A stretch of 64,000 nt of DNA from assembly GCA_003116975.1 (NCBI GenBank), contig BGKB01000007.1, positions 434,001 to 498,000 of the forward strand. Direction: 5' to 3'. The notes beneath the pieces are model-generated. The model was not told the DNA's origin. It did not search any database and was given only the letters and a program-made list of their open reading frames with translations. Every line of letters starts with the position of its first letter. The stretch's first letter is position 1. This document shows positions 1 through 9,474 of the stretch, one piece after another. The stretch is from Aurantiochytrium sp. KH105. Its lineage: Eukaryota; Sar; Bigyra; Thraustochytrida; Thraustochytriidae. The position numbers and the translations under genes are program-made.

Positions 1-1
1 T

Positions 2-1090
2 TACGAAGTGTACGGCATCGCTGAAGTGCGGCAAACCTCCTCGTTTGTGGGGCTGAACAGCTTGGATGTGGATGTGAAACCCTTTCGACTTCACTATGGC
101 AGGTTTCCGCCGTCTCGATCATTTCAGCTGGCTGTGCTGATTATGGTCATTTGCTTCACCATCACCAAGCTGCGAAGCTGGGTTCGTGCTCGGCACCGTT
201 CGCGAGGGCGGCGAACAGAGGAATGGGTGATTGAGTTTTTGCTTTTGGGCATTCTCATTTTTGACATTTACGTCTACGAGGTCACAAAAGATGTGACGCC
301 AGACTACACATCGAGCGAGCGACTGGATCTGTCGCAAGCCTACCGCTTGCTTGAGGTTGAGCGGAGATTCTTTGCCATCTACTTTTTGCTCAGTGTGCTG
401 CCGCTGCTCAAGGCGACGCAGACGATTCCGTCGATAGGGCCTGTGGTCGTGGCGCTGCTGAGCACCATGACGAATACGGCCGTTCTCATCTATTTGCTCG
501 TTATTTCGACGGCGTGCTTTTTGCTCACGCTTACTTTTCACGTTGGCTTTGGCATTTCTGTCTCGCAGTTCGCCACCATGATTACAACCTTTGAGAGCCT
601 TTTTCTCACGCCATTTGTGGAGACTTGGGACGGCATCATAACAAGTTCGCACTCTTCATATCTCGGTGCTGTGCTCGCGGTATTTTACATTCTCTTTGCG
701 ACAATTTCGCTCAATCTGCTCATAGCTATTGTGACAGACGTGTATCCGAGCGCTCGCGCTGCGTCGGATCGTGAGTGGGAGGAGATTATCACGGGCGGAA
801 TCGAAGACAACTTGCGGGATTTGCTGCACCGGCAGAATATTTCGCAAAAAGATCTCCGCATCGAGACGTGGAATGAGGCCAAGCTACTCACGGGTCGGGA
901 TGGACGAAAGCATTGGGTCGCTTCGGATGCTGTGAACGACGACGAAGGCTGCGAGGCCGGAGCGCCAGCCATGGATGGGAGCTCTTCACATCAAAGTACT
1001 AACGACAAGCTCGCAGCGCTTTCTGAACAGATACGGCAGCTCACTTCTATTGTTGAAAGTTTGCGCGCAGCTCCAGGTGCAACCGACTAA
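2..1090 (+). CDS. TRP/polycystin-like cation channel, 3' part (5' end outside window)
   Basis: The frame is open from the window edge to a TAA, giving the last ~362 residues of a larger protein. Hydrophobic segments lie at about residues 40-58, 75-93, 121-139 and 143-178. A pore-loop-like stretch follows (~180-212, containing FATMITTFESLF and ending FVETWDG). The last helix (~213-245) ends in LNLLIAIVTDVY, the S6-type ending of TRP and polycystin channels. The tail is charged, carries WEEIITGG just after S6 and ends in a short coiled-coil-like segment (LAALSEQIRQLTSIVESL). This fits a six-helix, voltage-gated-like cation channel in a membrane. Ion selectivity and activating signal cannot be read. 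The channel core resembles that of the 1809-residue protein at 54.3-59.7 kb only in general layout. The gene runs convergently into the FAM21-like gene 106 bp away. Confidence 0.75.
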   Translation, partial: YEVYGIAEVRQTSSFVGLNSLDVDVKPFRLHYGRFPPSRSFQLAVLIMVICFTITKLRSWVRARHRSRGRRTEEWVIEFLLLGILIFDIYVYEVTKDVTPDYTSSERLDLSQAYRLLEVERRFFAIYFLLSVLPLLKATQTIPSIGPVVVALLSTMTNTAVLIYLLVISTACFLLTLTFHVGFGISVSQFATMITTFESLFLTPFVETWDGIITSSHSSYLGAVLAVFYILFATISLNLLIAIVTDVYPSARAASDREWEEIITGGIEDNLRDLLHRQNISQKDLRIETWNEAKLLTGRDGRKHWVASDAVNDDEGCEAGAPAMDGSSSHQSTNDKLAALSEQIRQLTSIVESLRAAPGATD

Positions 1091-1196
1091 TTTTTCTTCT
1101 TATATTTGGAAAAGGGATTTAGCTCATATTATAAAGAACGATCTATTTCGATTATCACCTTCGTACCCACTACGACATTACTTTGATCGAAACGAG

Positions 1197-3032
1197 TCAG
1201 GTGGACTCCTCGTCGGATGAGTCGAAGACTGACTTTGATGGGCGCAAGCCGCCTTGGCGCGAGCTGTTGCGCGAACCTGAAGGAGGACGAAGGTCATCTG
1301 TCCTTGCATTCTCATCTTCACTTTGCTCGGACTCGCTATCAAAGAGACTTGCAAAGAGTTTGCGCTGATGCATCTTTTGCGCCGCTTTGGCGTCGATGGG
1401 CTCTTCTGCTTGGACATTTTCGACAATGCCTTTTGCTTGGGTGGGGGGGGACTCTGTGGGTTCTTGCGTAGACGTATCGGGCTTTGGAAAACCAAACGTG
1501 CTTGTGGCCTCACTCGTAGCCAAAAGCAGCGGCACATTTCCAGAGGCAGTCTGCTGCCGCGTTGGTATTCGTGGAGGCAACTGACTTGTACGTGTGGGAC
1601 GCGGAGGTGGTTTGCCAAAAGCCGTTTGGGCGTTGTTCTGCGAATGATCCGATAGCGGCGACAAGTGGGATAGGTTCTGCGTGGGTCGCACGGGTAGAGG
1701 TGTGCGTTCGGAAAGAGTCACTGCAGCTGGCTGACAGGGCGTAGTAGCCTGAGACCTTTTATTCTGGTCAAATGGTTTGGCTTTGCCATGCACGCCCTCT
1801 TGATTCGGAGTATCACCTTCTTTTTCAGGATGAGCGAGACTTCCACGCTCAACCCGCTCAGACATGTTTGTCGCGAGGAAGCTTGGTCGCACGGGCCGCC
1901 TGGCTCTCTCCATAGTAGCCGGCGCGTTGGACGCACTTGGCGTCTTTTCATTCTCTGTTTGATCTGGCACTGTGTCCATCGAGGACCGCGCAGGATTGGA
2001 GGTCTGCTGGACGGATGCTTCGACTGCAATAAGGTCCGCCAGCTTGCTTGAGGGCTGCGGTGCATTTGAAGCATCGTAGCTTCGTTGCGCACGTTTCGCG
2101 AGGGAGTCAGCCAAGGACTGTCGAAAGTCTGTGTGATGGCCGGAAGGTGATTCTTGCGCTCGGACCTCGACAACGCAAACGCTCAATTTGTGAGGAGAAG
2201 GTTCATTTTGAAGGTTTCCAGTGTGAAAATCCGTAGACTCGCTTGATGGAAAAATACCCAGAGCTTCTGCATTGGAGATAAGTCCATCAAGGTCCGCTTC
2301 GGAGTCGTTTGGCGCGGATGAAGGAGATGATGTTGGTGGTGATGGTGGCCAGGGTTTAAATTTTCTTTGTTGGAACAATGCTGGGTCAATGGGCGATGCA
2401 ACGGCCGCATTGTGAAGCATTTGGGATATGGCGTCATGTGTGAGGTTTCCTTTGGGCTTGGGTGTCTCCTGGTTGTGCGCTTGTTTATGTTGATGGTCAA
2501 GATGTGGATTTGAATTGCCTCGGAGAACATCATCATCATCATCGTCCTGAACGCTGTTCTGTATAAATTGAGAGTGTGAGAGAAGGGCAAAGCGGTGACG
2601 AACAGCATCGAGATCGGTTGCTGTGGTGTATGCGTTTTCTTCCAAGCTCCTCACAGCCTCTTGCAGACCCTGTGCGCGAGCGCAAAGCGCGTCTGCGAAG
2701 GCGTCAAGATATGCTCGAAGCGGGTCTTGCTGTTGCTGGTGTTGGCCTTTGCGCATCGTTGGCGGGTTTTTGTGTGCGTGATGTTGAGGTACTGCTCCGT
2801 CGGAGAGGCCGAGAGCAGTTGGGCTTGCGCTGTCTATGGTAGCGTTAACTCCGTTGCCCTTGGCGGCATCCTGAGCGTGAATGACTTGCGTCTCCTGAGG
2901 CGACGAAGACGACGACGGGGTGGGTCTGGGCTCTTGAGGGCGCGCAGGGCTATCTGTCTGGCCGCTGGGGCGAGCGAGGCTGCGCAAGAGGTCCTGGCGC
3001 CCAGAAAGCGGGGCAGCCACGTCGAGGTCCAT
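1197..3032 (-). CDS. WASHC2: FAM21/WASHC2-like WASH-complex tail protein
   Basis: 611 residues, mostly disordered. Residues ~100-170 form the only well-ordered part: a helix from AYLDAFADAL through LEENAYTTATDLDAVRHRF to SQFIQNSVQDDDDD. This lines up with the FAM21 head, whose conserved end reads TQFIENRVYDE. The rest is Pro/Ser/Thr/Gln-rich, with SLADSLAKR and KLADLIAVEA segments. It ends in acidic Leu-Phe motifs (LFASLFDSESEQSEDE and SVFDSSDEE), the LFa type by which FAM21 tails bind retromer VPS35. The inferred role is linking the WASH Arp2/3-activating complex to endosomes. It is much shorter than animal FAM21 (>1300 residues) and has few LFa motifs. It could be an unrelated disordered protein with chance motifs, but head and tail matching in the right order favours FAM21. 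The ATG is the first in frame; the ETFB gene lies upstream on the same strand. Confidence 0.55.
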   Translation of the reverse strand: MDLDVAAPLSGRQDLLRSLARPSGQTDSPARPQEPRPTPSSSSSPQETQVIHAQDAAKGNGVNATIDSASPTALGLSDGAVPQHHAHKNPPTMRKGQHQQQQDPLRAYLDAFADALCARAQGLQEAVRSLEENAYTTATDLDAVRHRFALLSHSQFIQNSVQDDDDDDVLRGNSNPHLDHQHKQAHNQETPKPKGNLTHDAISQMLHNAAVASPIDPALFQQRKFKPWPPSPPTSSPSSAPNDSEADLDGLISNAEALGIFPSSESTDFHTGNLQNEPSPHKLSVCVVEVRAQESPSGHHTDFRQSLADSLAKRAQRSYDASNAPQPSSKLADLIAVEASVQQTSNPARSSMDTVPDQTENEKTPSASNAPATMERARRPVRPSFLATNMSERVERGSLAHPEKEGDTPNQEGVHGKAKPFDQNKRSQATTPCQPAAVTLSERTPLPVRPTQNLSHLSPLSDHSQNNAQTAFGKPPPRPTRTSQLPPRIPTRQQTASGNVPLLLATSEATSTFGFPKPDTSTQEPTESPPTQAKGIVENVQAEEPIDAKAAQKMHQRKLFASLFDSESEQSEDENARTDDLRPPSGSRNSSRQGGLRPSKSVFDSSDEEST

Positions 3033-3532
3033 CCTCGTCGTTCAAGTTGTCTGGATATGAATTTACTACTTACTAGGAGCCTACTACGCCTTGACCCAAC
3101 TACTCTTCGCGCTCGAATCCAAAGTGCAAGACACATGAACAGTGGCAGAAACGAGTGCAGAAGCCGGGCAAGCTTTTCCCCAAGCCACCACCGGACGGAC
3201 ACATGGGGGCGGCATGGCTATGGCGATCTACGTATAGGAATGAAAACAATGTAGCTTCCGCTCGTTGATCAATCAACTCCATTGCAAAAATGTTGAGGTA
3301 GGCCTAGTATGTGCGTGCACAATATTGCAAGAAAACAACGGCACAGCGAGCAGACAAGAAACTGGGCAATCCGCGTGGTGTTTATGCTCAAGAATGACGC
3401 GGCGCAAGAACTTTGGTTGGGAGAGAAAAAAGGGAAAAAGGGGGGCAGCTAGCTTTGCTCAAAAGGCTCAGGATAATCAGAAAAGGGTGTTGAATGCAGT
3501 TAGAAAGAAGGTCTGTCTGCACGCAAGCCCAC
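3033..3532. other. Intergenic spacer between ETFB and the FAM21-like gene
   Basis: About 500 bp with no convincing reading frame. It holds the 3' end of ETFB transcripts and the promoter of the FAM21-like gene. A TAGGCCTA palindrome lies at 3299-3306, 267 bp upstream of the FAM21-like ATG. Confidence 0.6.
3299..3306. promoter_or_regulatory. TAGGCCTA palindrome upstream of the FAM21-like gene
   Basis: 8-bp perfect palindrome, 267 bp 5' of the FAM21-like ATG. Further copies are at 6642-6649, 14131-14138, 61552-61559 and 61571-61578. Confidence 0.35.
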
Positions 3533-4291
3533 TTAGAGCACGCCGGTCTCCTTGAGCTTGCTGATGACCTCATCAACAGACTCGACCTTGATACCGGCCT
3601 GGCGGACGGGGGGGTCCTCGACGGAGGTGTACTGCACGTGGGGCTCGAGCGAGAGGCCGAGGTCCTCGGCCTTGATCTCCTCGATCTTCTTCTTCTTGGC
3701 CTTCATGATGTTGGGGAGGGTGGCGTAGCGGGGCTCGTTGAGGCGAAGGTCAGCGGTGACGACAGCGGGGAGACCAAGATCGATCTTCTGAAGACCGCCG
3801 TCGATCTCGCGGGTGACGTGGACCTTGTCGCCATCGACAGAGACCTCGGAGGCGAAGGCGGCGATGGGGGCGTCCATGAGGCCGGCGAGCATCTGGCCGG
3901 TCTGGTTGTTGTCACCGTCGATGGACTGCTTGCCCAGGATGTACATGTCGGGCGACTCCTTGGCGCCGAGGGCCTGGAGGACCTTGGCGACGGCGAGGGG
4001 CTGAAGCTCGGTGTCGTGGCGCATGTCGGTGACGACGTGAATGCCGCGGTCGGCGCCCATAGCGAGGGCGGTGCGGAGGGTCTCCTGGGCGGCCTTGGGG
4101 CCGACGGTGACGGCGATGACCTCCTTGGCGACCTTCTTCTCCTTGAGGCGGACGGCCTCCTCGCAGGCGATCTCGCAGAAGGGGTTCATGGACATCTTGA
4201 CGTTGGCGAGGTCGACAGCCGACTTGTCGGCCTTGACGCGGACCTTGACGGCATAGTCAAGGGTGCGCTTGACGGCGACGAAGACCTTCAT
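3533..4291 (-). CDS. ETFB: Electron transfer flavoprotein beta subunit
   Basis: 252 residues, the normal ETF-beta length. It begins [19 protein letters not shown], the family's typical first strand. It has the AMP/FAD-domain [19 protein letters not shown] segment (~125-143) and the ETF-beta signature [25 protein letters not shown] (~184-207), whose leucine/lysine loop contacts acyl-CoA dehydrogenases. The family forms a heterodimer with ETF-alpha in the mitochondrial matrix, carries electrons from acyl-CoA and other dehydrogenases to ETF-QO, and binds AMP in this subunit. No separate N-terminal presequence is seen, as is usual for ETF-beta. Codon use is strongly biased to C/G third positions, typical of a highly expressed gene. 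An (ATTCA)n repeat sits just upstream. Confidence 0.97.
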   Translation of the reverse strand: MKVFVAVKRTLDYAVKVRVKADKSAVDLANVKMSMNPFCEIACEEAVRLKEKKVAKEVIAVTVGPKAAQETLRTALAMGADRGIHVVTDMRHDTELQPLAVAKVLQALGAKESPDMYILGKQSIDGDNNQTGQMLAGLMDAPIAAFASEVSVDGDKVHVTREIDGGLQKIDLGLPAVVTADLRLNEPRYATLPNIMKAKKKKIEEIKAEDLGLSLEPHVQYTSVEDPPVRQAGIKVESVDEVISKLKETGVL

Positions 4292-7200
4292 TCTAGCTTA
4301 GAGTTGTTTGTGACTGGCTGCGAAGGGGCTCTTGCACAACCTGTTTGTGTGTTTGCTGTGAATTCCGATTCGATTCAATTCAATTCAATTCAATTCGATT
4401 CGCCGGAAGATGTTCAAAGAAAAGTAAGCAAGTAAGCGATCGATCGATTGAGCAATCAATCTCTGGTCAGTCAGTCTCGCTGTTCGCCTCGCAAGTTATA
4501 ACCCGCTTGTCCACCCAGCCCCAACTCCTACTCTCGGCTCTCCGGGCGCTTCCTCTTCTTCTCCTTCTCTCCTTCTCCTTTTCCTGCCCCGCTTCGCTGC
4601 CCCGCACATGCTCGCGTGTTGTTGTTGTTGTTGTTGCGCAGCCGGCGAGGCCGAGCAGGAAGAAAAGAAAAGAAAAGAAAAGAAAAGAAAAGAAAAGAAA
4701 AGAAAAGACAAGAAAGTCATTTCCGTGCTTGCAACGCCCCGCCGCATCGTGCTTCACGGCGCCGCCCTCCCGCCCTCCTTTCTCTCGCGCCGCCTGCACC
4801 TCCGCCGCCAGCAGCCTGGGCCTGGCCGCCTCGCCTGGCCTCGCCTCCGCCCTCTCCCTGGCCGCGGGAGCCGCGCGTCCAGCCAGTCAGGCAGGCAGGC
4901 AGGCAGGCAGGCACGCCAGGCAGGCAGGCAGGCACGCAGGCAGGCAAGGCAGACAGACCGCGCAGCCCGCCATCGTCGCCTGCCGCCGCCGCGCGCCTGC
5001 CTGCCACCCTGGCCGGCCTTCCCGCGCGCGCGCCAGCCTTCGCTGCGCGCGCCCGCCCGCCCGCCCGCGCGCGCCGGCCTCCCTCCCTCCCTCCCTCCCT
5101 CCTCGCCGCCCGCGCTCGCCGCCAGAACGTACGCGCTGCCGAGATACGAGTTTGGCGGCCTCCCTGGATCTGCGGCCTCCGCGGCGCTGCATTACATCGC
5201 CGCATTACACTGGCCTGCTCTGCACCGCATTACATGCCGCCTGCACCGCCCTGCTGCGCATTGCATTACATCGCAGTGCATTACATCGCTGCCGGCGACG
5301 GCCGGCCACAGTGCGCTATGGGGCGATAGTCCAGTGCGGGCGCTTGCTTCACTTGCTCGCTGCAGCTGCGGACTGACTGCAGGGCGGCGGAGCAGGCCCG
5401 CGTGTAATGGAGGCGCGGTGTGCAGGGAGAGAGGCGGAGGAAGGCGAGGCGAGGCGAGGCGAGGCGAGGCGAGGCCAGGCCAGCAAGAGGCGCGGTGACT
5501 GCAGGCCGGCAGGAGGGAGACGACGCGCTTGCTTGGTGGCTTGGTGGCTTGCTGGCTAGCTTGCTTGCTTGCTTGCTTGGAGGCTTGCTTGCGTGCTCGC
5601 TTCTTCTGCTTGCTGCAGGCCTGGAAAGATAGAGAGAGCTGGGAGAGACTAGGCCAGGCGCTGCAGCAGTGCAGACACCGCGCGTCGGCACGGCACGTAC
5701 GTAAAAAGGGCTTACATGCGAGCGGGCGTGCGTGCGCAGGAAGGAGATGAAGCGCTGCTGCTGCACGCAGGCATAACGTAGCAAGCGACGGCAAGAGCGC
5801 GAGCAAGAGCGAGCTCGGGCAGGCCAGGCGGAGCGCGGAGGGAAGGCAAGGGAGGGAGGAAGGAAGGGCACCGTCGAGGGGATGAAGGAAGGAAGGAAGG
5901 AAAGGAGGAAGGAAGCTGCCTGAAAATGCGAGAGCGGGATGAAGGCGGTGGAGAAGGCGAAGCCCCCGCTGCCGCTGGCGCCTTTCTTTCGCTGTTGTTT
6001 CCGCCGACTGCTGTTGTTGTTGATAAAGAAGAAGAAGAAGAAGAAGATGATGATGATGTTGTTGCTGTTTTTGATGATGTTGATGATGGGTGGGTGGGCG
6101 TTGTTGTTCAAGAGGGTTGTTTGTTGGTCGTCTTTGCCACATTCCTCGCAGCCGCGCCGCCTGCGCAGGGAGGGCATCGCATCGCATCGCGAGCGGCGGC
6201 GGTGCACTTCCCAAGGGAGATCGAGAGGAGATGAATCAATCCTAACAACAGAAAAGATCACACGAGACTTCATCTCTCCACGGCGGCGCACGCGCGAGCA
6301 CGTGCGGCTTATTGCAGGCACCTGTCATAATGTGCTGTGCTGTGATGTGATGGGATGTGAAGCAGCCACGGGAGGAAGCGCCGCGCCCGCCGTCTCGCCG
6401 AGTGAAGTCGAGTCGAGCGGGAATTCGAATTTTCTGCCGCCCGTGCCCGGAGCCCGCGTCCGGCGGCGACGCGCCCTCGCAAGCAGCCGGCTGCGGACCG
6501 AGTTCGTGTAGCTCGCGGACATGCCCGCCGCTGCCGTCGCCACCGCCGCTGCTGCTGCTGTCTCTCTCTCTATTGCAAGCATCGAGCGAGATCCACCTTC
6601 TGCGTAGCAATAGTGAACCGGGCGCCCCCATACTTTATAGATAGGCCTAGTAGCCTATTGCAAAATGAGGTAGGGTCCACGGCGGCTGGGCCAGACGCGC
6701 GAGACGAGCCTTCGAGTCGCCGCACGCGACAGCGCCTGCTGCGAGCAGAAAATAGATCAGGAGCTCGTCTTCCTGCACGCTCCTCGCATGTCCCATCCAT
6801 CACCTCTTCCGCGTCCTCGTCCTCGGCCTCGTTCTCGTCGTCGTCGTCCTCGTCCTCATTTCATTTCTTAGACCTCGCTCTCCTTTCTCACCTCGCGCCG
6901 CCTACGTGCGCAACCCTGATTCTCCCCCTCCACCACTTCCTCCCTGCCCCCCGCAAGAAAAGGCGCTGCTGTTTTCACACGGACTCCGCGCTCCCCGCAC
7001 AGGTCGCCGCGGGAGTCTTCTCGTGCGTTCTCCCGCCCCGTTCTGTTCTCCCGCGGCGGGGCTCGCGTTCCGCACTTGATCCGCGGCCGTTCCGCCGCGC
7101 GTTCTTTTCCGGCCGTTCCGGCCGTTCCCCGGGCGGCACGGCATCGCCCACGCGCTTCGAGTTGCCGCGCTCGGCTCGCGACGGTGCACGTGGATGGCCG

Positions 7201-7555
7201 CTCGCGCGACGAGCCCGCTCGCGCGACGAGCCCGCTCGCGCGACGAGCCCGCACGCGCCGCTCGCCGCGCCGCTGCTCCAGCCCGCGCCCGCCGCGTACG
7301 AGCGGGCCCGGATAGGCAGGCGGGCGGGCACGGGAAGGGAGGGAAGGTTGCCGCAACGAGCGCTCAGAAGGGAGGGAAGGAGGGAGGCAAAGCGCGAGGC
7401 AAAGCTAGCAAGAAACAAACAAACAAACAAACAAACAAACAAACAAACAAACAAACATACTACAAACACAGAAGTCGGCGCGAGCGAGCCTGTTGCCCAG
7501 GCAGCACCCGCCTCGGCGGAGCGAGGCCAAGGACCGCAGAGCTGCGATTGCCTGC

Positions 7556-7599
<44 letters not shown>

Positions 7600-7726
7600 C
7601 TGCGTGCTCTCGCGCTCGTCCAACTGCTTGGGAATCCTGTCCGTCAGCGCAGGCTAGCACGGACAGCTTAGCTAGCAAGCCCTGGTCAGGTCAGGTCAGG
7701 TCGAGTCAACAGCCTACGACAACAAC
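4292..7726. repeat. 3.4-kb gene-poor spacer of simple repeats
   Basis: No reading frame here has conserved-looking protein; long frames on both strands consist of low-complexity residues. In order it holds (ATTCA)n about 4372-4397, (AAAAG)n 4661-4707, (GCAG)n about 4885-4945, (CCCT)n about 5080-5102, a block of repeated CATTACA/GCATTACAT words about 5185-5290, (GAGGC)n 5444-5474, (GCTT)n about 5560-5580, (GGAA)n about 5885-5905, a run of GAA/GAT codon-like triplets about 6025-6075, (AAAC)n 7413-7456 and (GGCT)n 7559-7595. A TAGGCCTA palindrome is at 6642-6649. The stretch separates two divergent genes, ETFB and the PDK-like kinase, so it must carry both promoters. Confidence 0.7.
6642..6649. 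promoter_or_regulatory. TAGGCCTA palindrome in the PDK upstream region
   Basis: Followed by GTAGCCTATTG, so the word CCTATTG is shared with the copy at 14131. About 1.1 kb 5' of the PDK-like ATG. Confidence 0.3.
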
Positions 7727-9290
7727 ATGCTCGCCTCAAGGTGCGTGCGACCTCGCGCACGTATGGCCGTGACGGCTCTTACAGCGGCAAGGCCGGTCGC
7801 GACGTCGCTGGCGCTGCCACCACCATTACCATCATCACCGCCTCTACAACCACCACTGTCAAGGCCTCAGGACGGACACCATCAAGTGTACCATCAGAGA
7901 GGCTTCAGCGCGACCAGTACCGACGCCAGCGGAGAAAACATGTCCCTCAAGGAAATGCTCACCAGGTACGCAAATCGGTCGCAGACCCCGGTTGGTATTC
8001 GCACGCTCATCGACACGGGCACCGGCAAGCTCCTGGGCAAAGGACAGGGCAACTGGAAAGAGACTGCTGAAATGCTCAGACAGCTCAACGGTGGCGAAAA
8101 GTCACGACTGCCCGCCGAGATCGGCGAAGAGGAACGAAGGAAACTCGCACGCGTGCAGATTGCAAGCTTTCTTCGTCGCGAGCTCCCCGTTCGCTTCGCA
8201 CATCGCGCTAGAGAACTGTCTCATGCCCCGTATGATCTCGGCTCAATGCCCGCAATCCAAGAAGTGAAAAATTGGTACGAACAAAGTTTCGAAGAGGTCA
8301 TGTCCTTTGACGAGGCAAGGCTGGCAGGAGCGATCGACGCAGAGGACGAAGCTTTCAAAGACATGCTCAGTAGCATCTACCTGCGCCATCAAGACACCCT
8401 CGTCATGATTGCCAAAGGTCTCCACGAATTCCAGCAGAGCGAGCGCGGCCGCGCTCTACTCCAGGAGCGTAACAAAGACCTCTCCGACGTTCGAGAGATT
8501 CACGAATATTTTGACCGCTTCTTTCTCAGCCGTATTGCCATTCGCATCCTCATCGGTCACTTTCTAGAACTCTACGAAGAACAAGCCCCCGATTTCGTCG
8601 GCCTTGTCTGTCTCAAAACCTCGGCTGCCCAAGTGGCTCGGGCCGCCGCTGAGGACGCCCGCTACATGTGCGAGCGCCAGTACGGCGAGGCGCCCGATGT
8701 GGAATTTCTCGGGCGTGTCGACCTCACCTTTCCTTATATTCCCTCACACCTTTACTATGTGCTTTTTGAGCTTCTCAAGAACAGCATGCGCGCCGTTGCG
8801 GAGCGCCGTGTTGATGATGAAGATATGCCCCCTGTCAGGGTTGTCATCGCTGATGGCGAGGAAAACGAGGACGTCGTCATTCGTATCAGCGACCTCGGCG
8901 GTGGCATTCCACGCTCCATTTCTCAAAAGGTCTTTTCCTACCTCTTTACCACCGCACATGATGCCTTTCCCGAACACCTTGAGGACCTCCACGACTTTGG
9001 TCGCGAAAATCCCATGGCTGGCCTCGGCTATGGCCTCGGCGTGTAAGTTCCTGTTGTTTTTTTCGACAATTACGCTTCCTTGCGTTTCCTCGCATGTTCC
9101 ATTCAACCGTCATTTAATCGACTGACCATCAGCTGTTCGCTTCATTCCGAACCCCACCGTTTTTGACATGTCATTTCTTCTTTTTAATTACAGGGCGCGT
9201 GGCTACGTTCGCTATTTCCAGGGCGACCTCACATTAATGTCCATGGAGGGCTATGGCACGGACGTCTTCATTCATGTCCCTCACGTTTAA
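7727..9290 (+). CDS. PDK: Mitochondrial pyruvate/branched-chain dehydrogenase kinase (PDK/BCKDK family), two exons
   Basis: Exons are 7727-9042 and 9194-9290. The 151-nt intron begins GTAAGT and ends TTACAG and splits a Val codon, giving 470 residues. The first exon alone stops inside the ATP-lid region. Joining restores the family's C-terminal GYGL-x(n)-RYFQGDL-x(n)-EGYGTDVFIHV. The N-terminus (~1-60) is Arg/Ala-rich without acids, a mitochondrial presequence. The all-helical kinase domain follows (QELPVR-type FLRRELPVRFAHRA; LRHQDTLVMIAKGL), then a GHKL ATPase domain with N-box ELLKNSMRAV, G1 box ISDLGGGIP (the family usually has DRGGG) and G2 GLGYGLG. The family phosphorylates and inactivates the E1 component of pyruvate or branched-chain 2-oxoacid dehydrogenase. 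The C-terminal motifs favour PDK. Known eukaryotic members are regulated by acetyl-CoA/NADH, which cannot be seen here. Confidence 0.95.
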
Positions 9291-9474
9291 AAAGTATCTT
9301 GCTGGGCTCTGTGCGAGCAAGAGAACGAGACCGAGAAAAGGGAGAGAAGACAAAAGAGAGAAAGAGAGTATAATTTTGCATTGCACAAATCCACAATCTA
9401 CAATTCATGGCAAGATTCGAGTCGTCTTTGGTCTCCGGGGCACATCGGCCAATCTCCCGAACTGCAACACGTCT

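Noticed and set aside
3494..4435. Plus-strand open frame of 313 codons
   Set aside because: It is the antisense of ETFB; biased third positions in a GC-rich gene leave the opposite strand open.
4345..7671. Several 230-350-codon frames on both strands
   Set aside because: All are translated microsatellites with no domain or normal residue composition.
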